Positions 8,721 through 18,479 of a stretch of 64,000 nt of DNA are shown here, in pieces. The stretch is from NCBI GenBank assembly GCA_029865265.1, contig JAOUHG010000001.1, positions 219,213 through 283,212 of the forward strand. Reading direction: 5' to 3'. The notes beneath the pieces were generated by a model. The model was not told where the DNA came from and ran no database searches. It worked only from the letters and a program-made list of their open reading frames with translations. Position 1 is the first letter of the stretch; every line of letters starts with the position of its first letter. The position numbers and the translations under genes are program-made. This DNA is from Candidatus Krumholzibacteriia bacterium. GTDB taxonomy: Bacteria > Krumholzibacteriota > Krumholzibacteriia > WVZY01 > JAKEHA01.

Positions 8721-8806
8721 CTGCCGACTTTATCCTTCACGCGGCTGTGCAAAGGTCTCAAAACAGGTAAACTTCGGTGCTCCGAAACGAGGAGGGACTC
8801 CCCAAC

Positions 8807-9811
8807 ATGATTCGCAAGCCGTTTGTCACACTGTTCATGGCGATCGCCACGCTGAGCGCGCTGGTGTTCGCGGGAATCAGTATCGCCAGCAGTCTCACGG
8901 TAGATCCCAAGCTACCCGCGTACAAGTTGACCTCGGGGGTTTCCGGCTCCATCAAGAGTGTGGGCTCCGACACCATGAACAACCTCATGGCGCTGTGGGC
9001 GGGCGATTTCCGCAAGAGCTATCCCAACGTCCAGGTGGAGATCGAGGGCAAGGGCTCATCGACCGCTCCGCCGGCGCTCATCGCGGGCACGGCCACCTTC
9101 GGCCCCATGAGCCGCGCGATGAAGAACCAGGAGATCGACGAGTTCGAGGCGAAGTTCGGCTACAAGCCGACCGGCCTGCGCTCATCCATCGACATGCTCG
9201 CGGTCTACGTCCACAAGGACAACCCCATCGAGTCGCTGTCCATGCAGCAGATCGACGCCATCTTCTCCAAGACGCGCAAGGGTGGTTACGAGACCGACAT
9301 CACCACATGGGGACAGCTGGGCGTTACCGGCGAGTGGGCCAACAAGCCGATCAGCCTGTATGGCCGCAACTCGGCGTCGGGCACCTACGGCTACTTCAAG
9401 GAGCACGCGCTGTTCAAGGGCGACTTCAAGGACGCGGTCAAGGAGCAGCCGGGCAGCTCATCGGTGGTGCAGGGTGTGGCCAGCGACCGCTTCGGCATCG
9501 GCTACAGCGGCATCGGCTACAAGACCGCCGACGTGCGCGCCGTGCCCATCAAGGCAGACGCCGCATCGGAGGCGGTGCCCGCGGCGGCCGAGTTTGCCTA
9601 CACGGGCACCTACCCGCTGGCCCGGTTCCTCTATATCTATGTGAACCTCAAGCCGGGGACGGAACTGGATCCGCTGCGCGGTGAGTTCCTGAAGTTCGTG
9701 TTCAGCAAAGAGGGACAGTCCAGCGTGATCAAGGACGGCTACTACCCCGTGAACGCGAAGATCGCGGGCGAGGAGCTCGCCAGGCTGGGTCTCAACGTCA
9801 GCAGCCGCTGA
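8807..9811 (+). CDS. pstS: Phosphate ABC transporter substrate-binding protein
   Basis: 334 residues from ATG 8807; GAGGAGGGA precedes it at a proper spacing, so an earlier in-frame ATG at 8777 is rejected. An N-terminal hydrophobic export signal (LFMAIATLSALVFAGISIA) is followed by the PBP-like fold: GSDTMNNLM (phosphate-binding loop), GKGSSTAPPALIAGTATFG and GRNSASGTYGYF, all characteristic of PstS. It captures inorganic phosphate in the periplasm for PstCAB. The preceding Pho box and the following pstC, pstA, pstB, phoB, phoR and phoU make the assignment secure. Confidence 0.93.
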   Translation: MIRKPFVTLFMAIATLSALVFAGISIASSLTVDPKLPAYKLTSGVSGSIKSVGSDTMNNLMALWAGDFRKSYPNVQVEIEGKGSSTAPPALIAGTATFGPMSRAMKNQEIDEFEAKFGYKPTGLRSSIDMLAVYVHKDNPIESLSMQQIDAIFSKTRKGGYETDITTWGQLGVTGEWANKPISLYGRNSASGTYGYFKEHALFKGDFKDAVKEQPGSSSVVQGVASDRFGIGYSGIGYKTADVRAVPIKADAASEAVPAAAEFAYTGTYPLARFLYIYVNLKPGTELDPLRGEFLKFVFSKEGQSSVIKDGYYPVNAKIAGEELARLGLNVSSR

Positions 9812-9842
9812 AGCGGCCTGACCATCGTTCTGGTATTATCGT

Positions 9843-9873
9843 CCGGTGGGCGGCGGGCAGCGCCGCCCACCGG
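9843..9873 (+). terminator. Perfect hairpin between pstS and pstC (attenuator or mRNA stabiliser)
   Basis: A perfect 13-bp stem (9843-9855 with 9861-9873) with a 5-nt loop lies 31 bases after the pstS stop and just before pstC. The following TATCTCTATT is only moderately T-rich. Such intercistronic hairpins in transporter operons typically keep the binding-protein transcript abundant and reduce read-through into the permease genes. Confidence 0.65.
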
Positions 9874-9885
9874 TATCTCTATTAA

Positions 9886-12450
9886 ATGACACTACGGCCT
9901 CGGACGCGAAACCACGGCACCCGGTGGACGGTCAGGGCGGCGGACCGCATCGCCGCCGCTTGCATTTCCGTGGGTGGCGTGGGGACGATCCTCGCGGTGT
10001 CCGGGGTGTTCCTGTTTCTGCTCAGCGTCGCCATTCCCCTCCTCAAGTCGGGACACGCCACGCGCGAATCCGGCCTGACCGTTCCCGCCGCCGCGCGCGT
10101 GCTGCGCGTGGGTACGGACGAATACCGGGTTGCCGCCTGGGCGCTGTCATCGGATGGCGCGTTGCGCGTGTTCCGCCTGGACAACGGCGACACGGTGACG
10201 ACGCGCGTTCTCACCGGGCCCGATTCACTTTCCGCGGTTTCCTTCGACACCGAGAGCGGTTCGTTTGCGATCGGGCTGATCGACGGATCGCTGCGGCTGG
10301 GGCGCATGCGCTTCCGCACCGACTTTCCGTCCGCGGAGGACGTCGGCGCCGGCGCATCCACCTTGCGGCCGGATTCGGTGTTTGCCGTCGGCGGCGCGCT
10401 GGTGGAGGTGCTGGCGGACGGTTCGCTGCGGCGGCAGACCCTGGTGGTGGAAACCGACGCGGACCTGGATGACGCGGTGCCGGGGGCGGTGCGCGTGATC
10501 GATCATGTCGCGTCCGGGAGTGCGTACGTCGTGGCGGCAGTGGGTGCTTTGGACACGACCGCCGTGTTGCGCGTGGACCGGCGCGAGAACGCGTTCACCG
10601 GCGAAGAAACCCTGGAACTCACGCGCGGTGTGCTGCCGCCCCCGCCAGGCGGTACCCCCGCGCACCTGCTCGTCACCGCGGCGGGTGCGGCGGTGTGGGT
10701 GATCGACGGGGCCGGACGCGCCACGGTGTGGAACACGCGCGACGTGAATTCGCCGGAACTGCGCGTGGCGGGTGGACTGGCCGCGCAGGGCGCGCGGCTG
10801 ACGGCGGTGACGGCGCTGCTGGGCCGGCAGACGGTTCTCACCGGCGATGGCGGCGGGGCCATCGACGCGTGGTTTACCTACGAGGAAGCGGCCAGCGACA
10901 CCACCCCCGCCACCATCGCGTTAGGCAGTCCGCGCCACTTCGCGGGTGAGGGGAGCGCGGCGACGGCGCTGGCCGCGTCGGCGCGCGAGCGGGTGTTCAT
11001 TGCGGGTTTCGCCGATGGGAGCGTGAACGTGTTGCAGGCCACCAGCGGCAAGCGCGTCATCGGCATCGACATCGGTGACGGGCCGGTGGATGCGGTGGCG
11101 TTCTCGCCCAAGAACGACGGGCTGCTGGTGCTCGCGGGCGGTGCGTTGCATCACTTCGACGTCGACCTGGGCCACCCGGCGGCAACGCTGCGCGCGATGT
11201 TCCGGCCGGTGTGGTACGAAGGCTATCCCGGCGCGGCGCACGTGTGGCAGTCCTCGGCGGGCACCGACGACTTCGAACCCAAGTTCGGGATGTGGCCGCT
11301 GGTATTCGGCACGCTCAAGGCGACTTTCTACTCGATGCTGTTCGGCGTGCCGCTGGCGCTGCTGGCGGCCATCTATACCAGCGAGTTCATCTCGCCCGCG
11401 CTGCGGCCGCGGCTCAAGACGGTGGTCGAAACCATGGCCAGCCTTCCCAGCGTGGTGCTGGGTTTCCTGGCCGCCATCGTGATCGCGCCGTTCGTGCAGG
11501 GTGCGGTGCCGGCGGTGCTGGTCTCGTTCGCCACCATTCCGGGCATGCTGCTGGCCGCGGGCTACGCGTGGCAGCTGCTCCCGCAGGAGACGGCGCGGCG
11601 GCTGGCGCGCTTCCGCCTGTTGTTGCTGCTCGCCATTCTTCCGCTGGCGCTGCTGGCCGCGCGGGTGCTGGGCCCCTGGATGGAGTCCTGGTTCTTCGGC
11701 GGGGACATCATGGCGTGGCTGGCGGGAAGGTCGGGAAGTGCCTTCGGCGGCTGGTTCCTGCTGCTGCTCCCGCTGAGCGCGGTCGCGGTGATTCTCCTCG
11801 TCGGCCGCATGACCGGGGAGTTGATGCGCAATATCGCGGCGCGTTCCACGCGCTCGCGCATGGCGTCGCTGGACATGACGCGCTTCCTGGTGGGGACGCT
11901 GGCAACGGTCATGTTTGCCGTGGTGGGTGCCGCGGTGCTCACCTCGCTGGGAATGGATGCGCGCGGGGGCATGATCGACACCTACGTGCAGCGCAACGCG
12001 CTGGTGGTGGGTTTCGTGATGGGCTTCGCGGTGATCCCCATCATCTATACCATCGCGGAAGACGCGCTCTCCGCGGTGCCGGACCACCTGCGCGCGGCGT
12101 CGCTGGGCGCGGGTGCCACGCCCTGGCAGACGGCCATCCGCATCGTGCTGCCGACGGCGATGAGCGGGCTCTTCTCCGCCATCATGATCGGGCTGGGCCG
12201 CGCGGTGGGCGAAACCATGATTGTGCTGATGGCGGCCGGCAACACCCCCATCATGGAGATGAACATCTTCAACGGCTTCCGCACGCTGTCGGCCAACATC
12301 GCCACCGAACTGCCGGAGGCGGTTCGCGACAGCACGCACTACCGCACGCTGTTCCTGGCCGCACTGCTGCTGTTCCTGATGACATTCATCGTCAACACGG
12401 TGGCCGAGATCGTGCGGCTCCGCTTCCGCCGGAGGTCGGCGCAGATATGA
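9886..12450 (+). CDS. pstC: Phosphate ABC transporter permease PstC with large N-terminal domain
   Basis: 854 residues, far longer than the roughly 320-aa E. coli PstC. A first membrane segment (about 24-48) is followed by about 390 residues of WD/propeller-like repeats (for example SSDGALRVFRLDNGD, TGDGGGAIDAWFTY, SPKNDGLLVLAGGALHHFD). The BPD permease domain then begins near FGTLKATFYSMLFG (about 472). The EAA loop is AASLGAGATPWQTAIRIVLP, followed by AVGETMIVLM. N-terminally extended PstC proteins are known from Pseudomonas and others. The ATG has no good Shine-Dalgarno sequence, so expression may depend on the upstream hairpin region. It overlaps pstA by ATGA. Confidence 0.9.
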   Translation: MTLRPRTRNHGTRWTVRAADRIAAACISVGGVGTILAVSGVFLFLLSVAIPLLKSGHATRESGLTVPAAARVLRVGTDEYRVAAWALSSDGALRVFRLDNGDTVTTRVLTGPDSLSAVSFDTESGSFAIGLIDGSLRLGRMRFRTDFPSAEDVGAGASTLRPDSVFAVGGALVEVLADGSLRRQTLVVETDADLDDAVPGAVRVIDHVASGSAYVVAAVGALDTTAVLRVDRRENAFTGEETLELTRGVLPPPPGGTPAHLLVTAAGAAVWVIDGAGRATVWNTRDVNSPELRVAGGLAAQGARLTAVTALLGRQTVLTGDGGGAIDAWFTYEEAASDTTPATIALGSPRHFAGEGSAATALAASARERVFIAGFADGSVNVLQATSGKRVIGIDIGDGPVDAVAFSPKNDGLLVLAGGALHHFDVDLGHPAATLRAMFRPVWYEGYPGAAHVWQSSAGTDDFEPKFGMWPLVFGTLKATFYSMLFGVPLALLAAIYTSEFISPALRPRLKTVVETMASLPSVVLGFLAAIVIAPFVQGAVPAVLVSFATIPGMLLAAGYAWQLLPQETARRLARFRLLLLLAILPLALLAARVLGPWMESWFFGGDIMAWLAGRSGSAFGGWFLLLLPLSAVAVILLVGRMTGELMRNIAARSTRSRMASLDMTRFLVGTLATVMFAVVGAAVLTSLGMDARGGMIDTYVQRNALVVGFVMGFAVIPIIYTIAEDALSAVPDHLRAASLGAGATPWQTAIRIVLPTAMSGLFSAIMIGLGRAVGETMIVLMAAGNTPIMEMNIFNGFRTLSANIATELPEAVRDSTHYRTLFLAALLLFLMTFIVNTVAEIVRLRFRRRSAQI

Positions 12451-14174
12451 GCGGTGTTCAGGGGTGGGGAAAACGCACCAGAGCGCGCGGCGGCACGTCG
12501 TTGCTGGCGCACGGCGAGAACATGCTGTGGCTGATGGGCGGCGCGCTCGCCATCTGCCTGGTCATGATTGTGGGACTGCTGGGGTTGGTGGTCTACCAGG
12601 GCGCCACCACGTTCTGGCCGGACCCGATCGTCGCGGTCACGCTGGACGGCGGCAGGAAGTTCATGGGTGAAGAGACGCGGCGCGAACGCTTCACGCCCAC
12701 GCCGGAGGCGATGGCGGGGTGGTCGGAGCAGACGCGCAGCCAGTTCGAGCATGACTCCGAGCTCGCGAAGCACGCCACGCGACGGATGCTGCGCACGGGC
12801 AACTTCGACGTCAGTGGCTCGCACTTCGAATGGGTGGACGACTTTGCGCTCACCAGCAGCGAACGCCCGGAGTGGGCGGTGCTGCTCGAGCGGCGCGAGT
12901 GGGGGCGGTTCTACGGCACCCCGGTTGGTTTCCGGGTGGACGGCGAGCTGGTGGCGCGGGACCCCGCGGAGGCGTGGCGCGCGTTCGACGCGGTCCACGG
13001 CGAGGTGTCGGCCCGTTTCGACCGGCGCTATCGCCTGCAGAAGCGCGACTTCGGCAAGCTGCACGCGCAGGCGGAACGCGCGCGGCTCAAGTTGCGCGAG
13101 GTCGAGATGGAGTACGGAGAATCGTCGGAGGAGTACGAGAGCGCGCGGGCCATCCAGGAGGGCGAGTTGTCCGCCATCGAGGCGCGCGGCCAGACGCTGG
13201 AAGAGGAGATCCGGCTGCTCGACGAAGAGAACAGCCGCTACGCGCTCGTCATGGCCACGGTCGCCGGTGACACCGTAGTCATTCCGGCCGCGAACATCGT
13301 GCGCGGTTATCCCGCCAACCGGCTGGGCCCGGTGGCGAAACTCGGTGTGTACGCATCGCGGTGGAAGGAGTTTCTCACCGCGGATCCGCGCGAGGCCAAC
13401 AGCGAGGGCGGCGTGTGGCCCGCCATCGTCGGCACGGTGATCATGACGCTACTCATGTCGGTGGCGGTGGTTCCGTTTGGGGTGCTGGCCGCACTCTACC
13501 TGCGCGAATACGCCAAAGAAGGCGTGATGGTGAGCGCGGTGCGCATCGCCATCAACAACATGGCGGGCGTGCCCAGCATTGTGTTCGGCGTGTTCGGCCT
13601 GGGCTTCTTCTGTTACATCTTCGGCGGCTCCATCGACCAGGTGTTCTTTGCGGAGAAGCTGCCCAACCCGACCTACGGCAAGGGCGGCGTGCTGTGGGCC
13701 TCGCTCACGCTGGCGCTGCTGACCCTGCCGGTGGTGGTGGTGGCCACCGAGGAGGCGCTGGCGGCGGTGCCGCGCTCCATGCGCGAGGGCTCCTACGCCT
13801 GCGGCGCCAGCAAGTGGCAGACGATCCGGCGCATCGTGCTGCCGCGCGCCATGCCCGGCATCATGACCGGGTTCATCCTCGCCATGGCGCGGGGCGCGGG
13901 CGAGGTGGCGCCGCTGATGCTGGTGGGCGCGGTCAAACTGGCGCCCGACCTGCCGCTCGACGGCGTGGCGCCCTACCTGCACCCCGACCGCAGCTTCATG
14001 CACCTGGGCTTTCACATTTTCGACCTGGGGTTCCAGAGCCAGAACAGCGAGGCGGCCAAGCCGATGGTGTTCACCACCACGCTGCTGCTCATTTCCATCA
14101 TCGCATCTTTGAACATCTTTGCCGTGTGGATACGCACGCGGTTGCGGCGCCGCTTCGTCGGTGGTACGTTCTAG
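12447..14174 (+). CDS. pstA: Phosphate ABC transporter permease PstA with coiled-coil insertion
   Basis: 575 residues, compared with about 300 in E. coli. TM1 is at about 27-52. An extracytoplasmic insertion of nearly 280 residues follows and includes a charged coiled coil (roughly residues 190-260, rich in [19 protein letters not shown]-type heptads). The permease domain starts at [18 protein letters not shown] and carries the EAA loop [20 protein letters not shown] and [12 protein letters not shown]. It pairs with PstC to form the inner-membrane channel. The enlarged periplasmic parts of both permeases may contact each other or PstS. Confidence 0.9.
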   Translation: MSGVQGWGKRTRARGGTSLLAHGENMLWLMGGALAICLVMIVGLLGLVVYQGATTFWPDPIVAVTLDGGRKFMGEETRRERFTPTPEAMAGWSEQTRSQFEHDSELAKHATRRMLRTGNFDVSGSHFEWVDDFALTSSERPEWAVLLERREWGRFYGTPVGFRVDGELVARDPAEAWRAFDAVHGEVSARFDRRYRLQKRDFGKLHAQAERARLKLREVEMEYGESSEEYESARAIQEGELSAIEARGQTLEEEIRLLDEENSRYALVMATVAGDTVVIPAANIVRGYPANRLGPVAKLGVYASRWKEFLTADPREANSEGGVWPAIVGTVIMTLLMSVAVVPFGVLAALYLREYAKEGVMVSAVRIAINNMAGVPSIVFGVFGLGFFCYIFGGSIDQVFFAEKLPNPTYGKGGVLWASLTLALLTLPVVVVATEEALAAVPRSMREGSYACGASKWQTIRRIVLPRAMPGIMTGFILAMARGAGEVAPLMLVGAVKLAPDLPLDGVAPYLHPDRSFMHLGFHIFDLGFQSQNSEAAKPMVFTTTLLLISIIASLNIFAVWIRTRLRRRFVGGTF

Positions 14175-14194
14175 CCCGTGCAGGAAACCCATCC

Positions 14195-15067
14195 ATGAGC
14201 GATCCCATTCTTACTCCCAGGGGCGAGGGCGCGACCTCCGGCGCGGACCGTCTGCGCGCCATCGCGCGCGGCGAGGAAGTGGCCGCCACCATTCACGACG
14301 CGGTAGCAAGTGAAAAAGCGGTGGCCGAGGTGAAGGCGTTCAAGCTGTGGTACGGCGCCAAGCAGGCGCTGTACTCCATCGGCATGGCCATGCCCGAGGG
14401 CAAGATCACCGCCATCGTCGGTCCGTCGGGTTGCGGCAAGTCCACGCTGCTCCGCTCCATCAACCGCCTCAACGACCTGCTCGACGAGGTGCGCATCGAG
14501 GGCGACATCCTGCTCAACGGCGATTCCATCTACGGGCGTTCGGTGGATGTCATCGAGCTGCGCAAGCGCATGGGAATGGTGTTCCAGAAGTCGAACCCGT
14601 TTCCGATGAGCATCTACGAGAACGTGGTCTACTCGTTGCGGGTGGACGGGGTGCGCGACCGGCACGTGCTCGACGAGGTGTGCGAGCGCAGCCTGGAGGG
14701 CGCGGCGCTGTGGGACGAGGTCAAGGACCGGCTCCACGAGAGCGCGCTGGGGCTCTCGGGCGGGCAGCAGCAGCGGCTGTGCATCGCGCGCGCCATCGCC
14801 GGCGAGCCCGAGGTGCTGCTGATGGACGAGCCCTGCTCGGCGCTGGACCCCATCGCCACCGGCAAGATCGAGGATCTCATGCAGGAGCTCAAGGGGTCCT
14901 ACTCCATCGTCATCGTGACCCACAACATGCAGCAGGCGGCGCGGGTGAGCGATTACACGGCGTTCATGTACCTGGGACGGCTCATCGAGTACGGGCCGAC
15001 GGCCGACATCTTCACCAACCCGAAACTGTCGGAAACCTCGGACTACGTGACGGGGCGGTTCGGATAA
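14195..15067 (+). CDS. pstB: Phosphate ABC transporter ATP-binding protein
   Basis: 290 residues. Walker A is GPSGCGKST (about 75-83), the Q-loop is in [16 protein letters not shown], the signature is [16 protein letters not shown], Walker B is [13 protein letters not shown], and the switch His is in [13 protein letters not shown]. An N-terminal extension of about 40 residues is not found in E. coli PstB. It energises phosphate import through PstCA. The ATG at 14195 follows CAGGAAA; the long open frame upstream is a shadow of pstA. Confidence 0.94.
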   Translation: MSDPILTPRGEGATSGADRLRAIARGEEVAATIHDAVASEKAVAEVKAFKLWYGAKQALYSIGMAMPEGKITAIVGPSGCGKSTLLRSINRLNDLLDEVRIEGDILLNGDSIYGRSVDVIELRKRMGMVFQKSNPFPMSIYENVVYSLRVDGVRDRHVLDEVCERSLEGAALWDEVKDRLHESALGLSGGQQQRLCIARAIAGEPEVLLMDEPCSALDPIATGKIEDLMQELKGSYSIVIVTHNMQQAARVSDYTAFMYLGRLIEYGPTADIFTNPKLSETSDYVTGRFG

Positions 15068-15105
15068 ACGTCGTGTGTGGGTCTGGCGAAGCCGGTAAAG
15101 TGCGG

Positions 15106-15150
15106 TTTAACCGACCGGGACGATTTACGCGCCGTTTACCGCATCTTTTT
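15106..15150 (+). promoter_or_regulatory. Putative Pho box upstream of phoB
   Basis: TTTAC at 15124 and TTTAC at 15135 are 11 bp apart, with a degenerate TTTTT at 15146 continuing the same phase and a TTTAA at 15106 further upstream. TATCTT at 15161 may be the -10. This matches the repeat geometry found upstream of pstS and the second barrel gene, and suggests autoregulation of phoBR. Confidence 0.55.
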
Positions 15151-15176
15151 GTGGAGGCGCTATCTTTAGTCCCATC

Positions 15177-15899
<723 letters not shown>

Positions 15900-15902
15900 C
15901 CC

Positions 15903-17702
15903 ATGCTCGGCTCGCGTTTCCTCTGGAAGCTGTATGCGGGCTACGCGGTCGTAATCCTCATCACCGCGGTCCTGGTGGGCGTGCTTGCCATCCGCGGCTT
16001 CGAACGCGACCTGACCCGCCAGATCGAGGACTCGCTGCACAGCGAGGCGCTCCTGCTGCACGACATCGCCCTGCCCTTCGTGGACGTACCCCCGGACTCC
16101 GCCTTTCAAATGCGGGTGTGGGCGCTGGGCGCGCGGGCCGAAACCCGCCTCACCGTGATCGCCGCCGACGGGCGCGTGCTGGCGGACTCGCGCGAAGAAC
16201 CCGCGGCCATGGACAACCAGCGCACGCGACCGGAAATCCGCCAGGCGCTGGCCGACGGGGTCGGGGTGGCCACGCTGTCGCCCAGCAGCGGCGATCGCAG
16301 CGCGATGTACCTGGCCATCCCGGTCATGAAGAACGGCAACGTGGCGGGGTTCGTGCGCGTGTCCAAGCCGCTGCTGGCACGGGAACGGCGCGGTGCCGTC
16401 CGCGGCCTGGTGGTGCTGGGGACGGTGGGGGCGGTGTTCGCGGCGCTGCTCATCGGGTTGCTGCTGGCGAGGAGCATCACGCAGCCCCTGCTGGCCATGA
16501 CCGCGTCGGCGCGCGCGGTGGCGCAGGGTGATTTCAGCCGGCCGGTGCGCATCGACCGCAACGACGAGATCGGGTACCTGGCAGCGGCGTTGAATGCCAT
16601 GACCGACCGCCTCAAGTCGCAGATCGACACCATCACCGCGGACCGCAACATGACGCTCGCCATCCTGGCGTCGATGGCGGAGGGCGTGGTGGCGGTGGAC
16701 CGCGGTGAGTACGTGGTGCACATCAACAGCGCGGCGGAAACCATTCTGGGCGTGGATGCGAGCAACGCGAGGGGCCGCCGCATCTGGGAACTCACGCGCG
16801 TCATCGAGGTGAGCGAGGCGCTGTCGGATGCCATGAAGGAGAACCGGGTGCGGGTTTCCGAGGCGCGCATCTCGAGCCCGCAGAAGGACCAGGTGGTCCA
16901 GCTCATTGGCGCGCCGCTGCGCGACGCCAACGACACGCTGGTCGGCGCCATCGTGGTGCTGCACGACGTTAGCGACCTGCGACAGCTCGAGTCCGTCCGG
17001 CGGGACTTCGTGGCCAACATCTCCCACGAGCTCAAGACGCCGCTCGCGGCCATCCGCGGCCTGGTGGAAACGCTGATCGACGACCGCGCGATGGACAAGG
17101 GGACGCACGATCGCTTCGTGGAGAAGATCCGCGACCAGTCGATGCGCCTGAGCAACCTGGTGTCGGACCTGCTGACGCTGTCGCGCCTCGAGGCCGATCA
17201 GGGCGGCAGACAGTTCGAGCGCATGGATATGCGCGAGTCGGTGGCCGAGTCGTTCCGCGCGCAGGTGCACGTGGCGGAGACCAAGCGCGTGGAGCTGGAC
17301 GCGAGTGTCTCCGACAAGCCGGTGCTCATCGAAGGCGATGGCGAGGCGCTGCGCGAACTGGTGGACAACCTGCTCAGCAACGCCATCAAGTACACCCCGG
17401 AGGGTGGACGGGTGGGGCTGCGCCTGGCGACGGAGGGGTCCAACGCTGTGCTGAGCGTGGAGGACACCGGCATCGGCATCGCCCCCGAGGACCAGGGCCG
17501 CATCTTCGAACGCTTCTACCGGGTGGACAAGGCGCGCTCCCGCCAGCTGGGCGGAACCGGTCTGGGGTTGTCCATCGTCAAGCACGTGGCGCTGGCCCAC
17601 GGGGGCAACATATCACTCAAGAGTTCCCCGGGGCGGGGCAGCACGTTCCGGGTGCAGATACCGCTGGCGCGCGAGAACGGCGGCGGCGAGGCCGGGGTGT
17701 GA
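15903..17702 (+). CDS. phoR: Phosphate regulon sensor histidine kinase
   Basis: 599 residues. TM1 is at about 10-30, then a periplasmic/extracytoplasmic sensor region to about 155 and TM2 about 160-188. The HAMP domain (RSITQPLLAMTASARAVAQGDF, about 193-245) is followed by a PAS domain (about 255-365), then HisKA with His in FVANISHELKTPLAAI (about 376) and HATPase motifs N (LLSNAIKYTPEGG), G1 (VEDTGIGIAPEDQG) and G2 (GGTGLGLSIVKH). With its periplasmic loop it is the larger type of PhoR. It phosphorylates PhoB under phosphate limitation, and PstSCAB/PhoU restrain it. Confidence 0.92.
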   Translation: MLGSRFLWKLYAGYAVVILITAVLVGVLAIRGFERDLTRQIEDSLHSEALLLHDIALPFVDVPPDSAFQMRVWALGARAETRLTVIAADGRVLADSREEPAAMDNQRTRPEIRQALADGVGVATLSPSSGDRSAMYLAIPVMKNGNVAGFVRVSKPLLARERRGAVRGLVVLGTVGAVFAALLIGLLLARSITQPLLAMTASARAVAQGDFSRPVRIDRNDEIGYLAAALNAMTDRLKSQIDTITADRNMTLAILASMAEGVVAVDRGEYVVHINSAAETILGVDASNARGRRIWELTRVIEVSEALSDAMKENRVRVSEARISSPQKDQVVQLIGAPLRDANDTLVGAIVVLHDVSDLRQLESVRRDFVANISHELKTPLAAIRGLVETLIDDRAMDKGTHDRFVEKIRDQSMRLSNLVSDLLTLSRLEADQGGRQFERMDMRESVAESFRAQVHVAETKRVELDASVSDKPVLIEGDGEALRELVDNLLSNAIKYTPEGGRVGLRLATEGSNAVLSVEDTGIGIAPEDQGRIFERFYRVDKARSRQLGGTGLGLSIVKHVALAHGGNISLKSSPGRGSTFRVQIPLARENGGGEAGV

Positions 17703-17744
17703 GTCTTTTTGTTGACGGGCAACGAATCGTCATTTAAAGATACC

Positions 17745-18428
17745 ATGAATCGTTCGCAACCACCGAGAATTGGAATGGCCCGTCACCTGCAACGCGATCT
17801 GGACAACCTCGCCCGGGACCTCCTCACCATGGGGGCCATGGTGGAGGAAGCCACCAACAAGGCGATCACCGCCCTGGCACGGCGCAATCGCGCGCTGGCC
17901 CGGGAGGTCACCCAGGGTGACCCGGCCATCAACGACCAGGAGAACCTGGTCGAAGAGAACGCCCTCAAGATCCTCGCACTGCACCAGCCGGTCGCGGCCG
18001 ACCTGCGCTTCATTATTACCGCGCTCAAGGTGAACAACGACCTGGAGCGTATCGGCGACCACGCGGTCTCCATCGGCGAGCGCACCGACGTGCTGGCGGG
18101 ACTGGACCCGGTGCCGGTGCCCGACGACTTCCAGAAGCTGGTCACGGTGGTGCAGCAGATGGTGCACGACAGCCTCAATGCGCTCGTCGAGCGCGACGCC
18201 AAACTGGCGCGTTCGGTGTGCGCTATGGACGACGAGGTGGACCGCATCCACCGCCTGATGTACGCCGAGATGCAGGCGGTCATTCGCAAGGACGTGAACC
18301 TGCTCGAGCCGGCCATCAATACCATCTCCGCCACGCGCCACCTCGAACGCATCGCCGACCTCGCCACCAACATCTCCGAAGACGTGGTGTTCATGGTCGA
18401 AGGCGAAATCCTCCGCCACAACTACTAG
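17745..18428 (+). CDS. phoU: Phosphate transport/signalling regulator PhoU
   Basis: 227 residues from ATG 17745; further starts are possible at TTG 17709 or ATG 17775. It has two three-helix PhoU bundles with the conserved metal-binding motif E(x)xxDxxxD-like LERIGDHAVSIGER in the first and LERIADLATNISEDVVFM in the second. It links PstB activity to PhoR, silencing the regulon when phosphate is plentiful. Unlike enterobacteria, it follows phoBR rather than pstB. Confidence 0.92.
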   Translation: MNRSQPPRIGMARHLQRDLDNLARDLLTMGAMVEEATNKAITALARRNRALAREVTQGDPAINDQENLVEENALKILALHQPVAADLRFIITALKVNNDLERIGDHAVSIGERTDVLAGLDPVPVPDDFQKLVTVVQQMVHDSLNALVERDAKLARSVCAMDDEVDRIHRLMYAEMQAVIRKDVNLLEPAINTISATRHLERIADLATNISEDVVFMVEGEILRHNY

Positions 18429-18479
18429 TCGCCCCGCCGCTGGCCCGCACGCGGTCCGTCCCATATATTGGAGGCAGCC

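Noticed and set aside
8777-8806. Earlier in-frame start for pstS
   Set aside because: It would place the ribosome-binding sequence inside the coding region and disrupt the signal peptide start.
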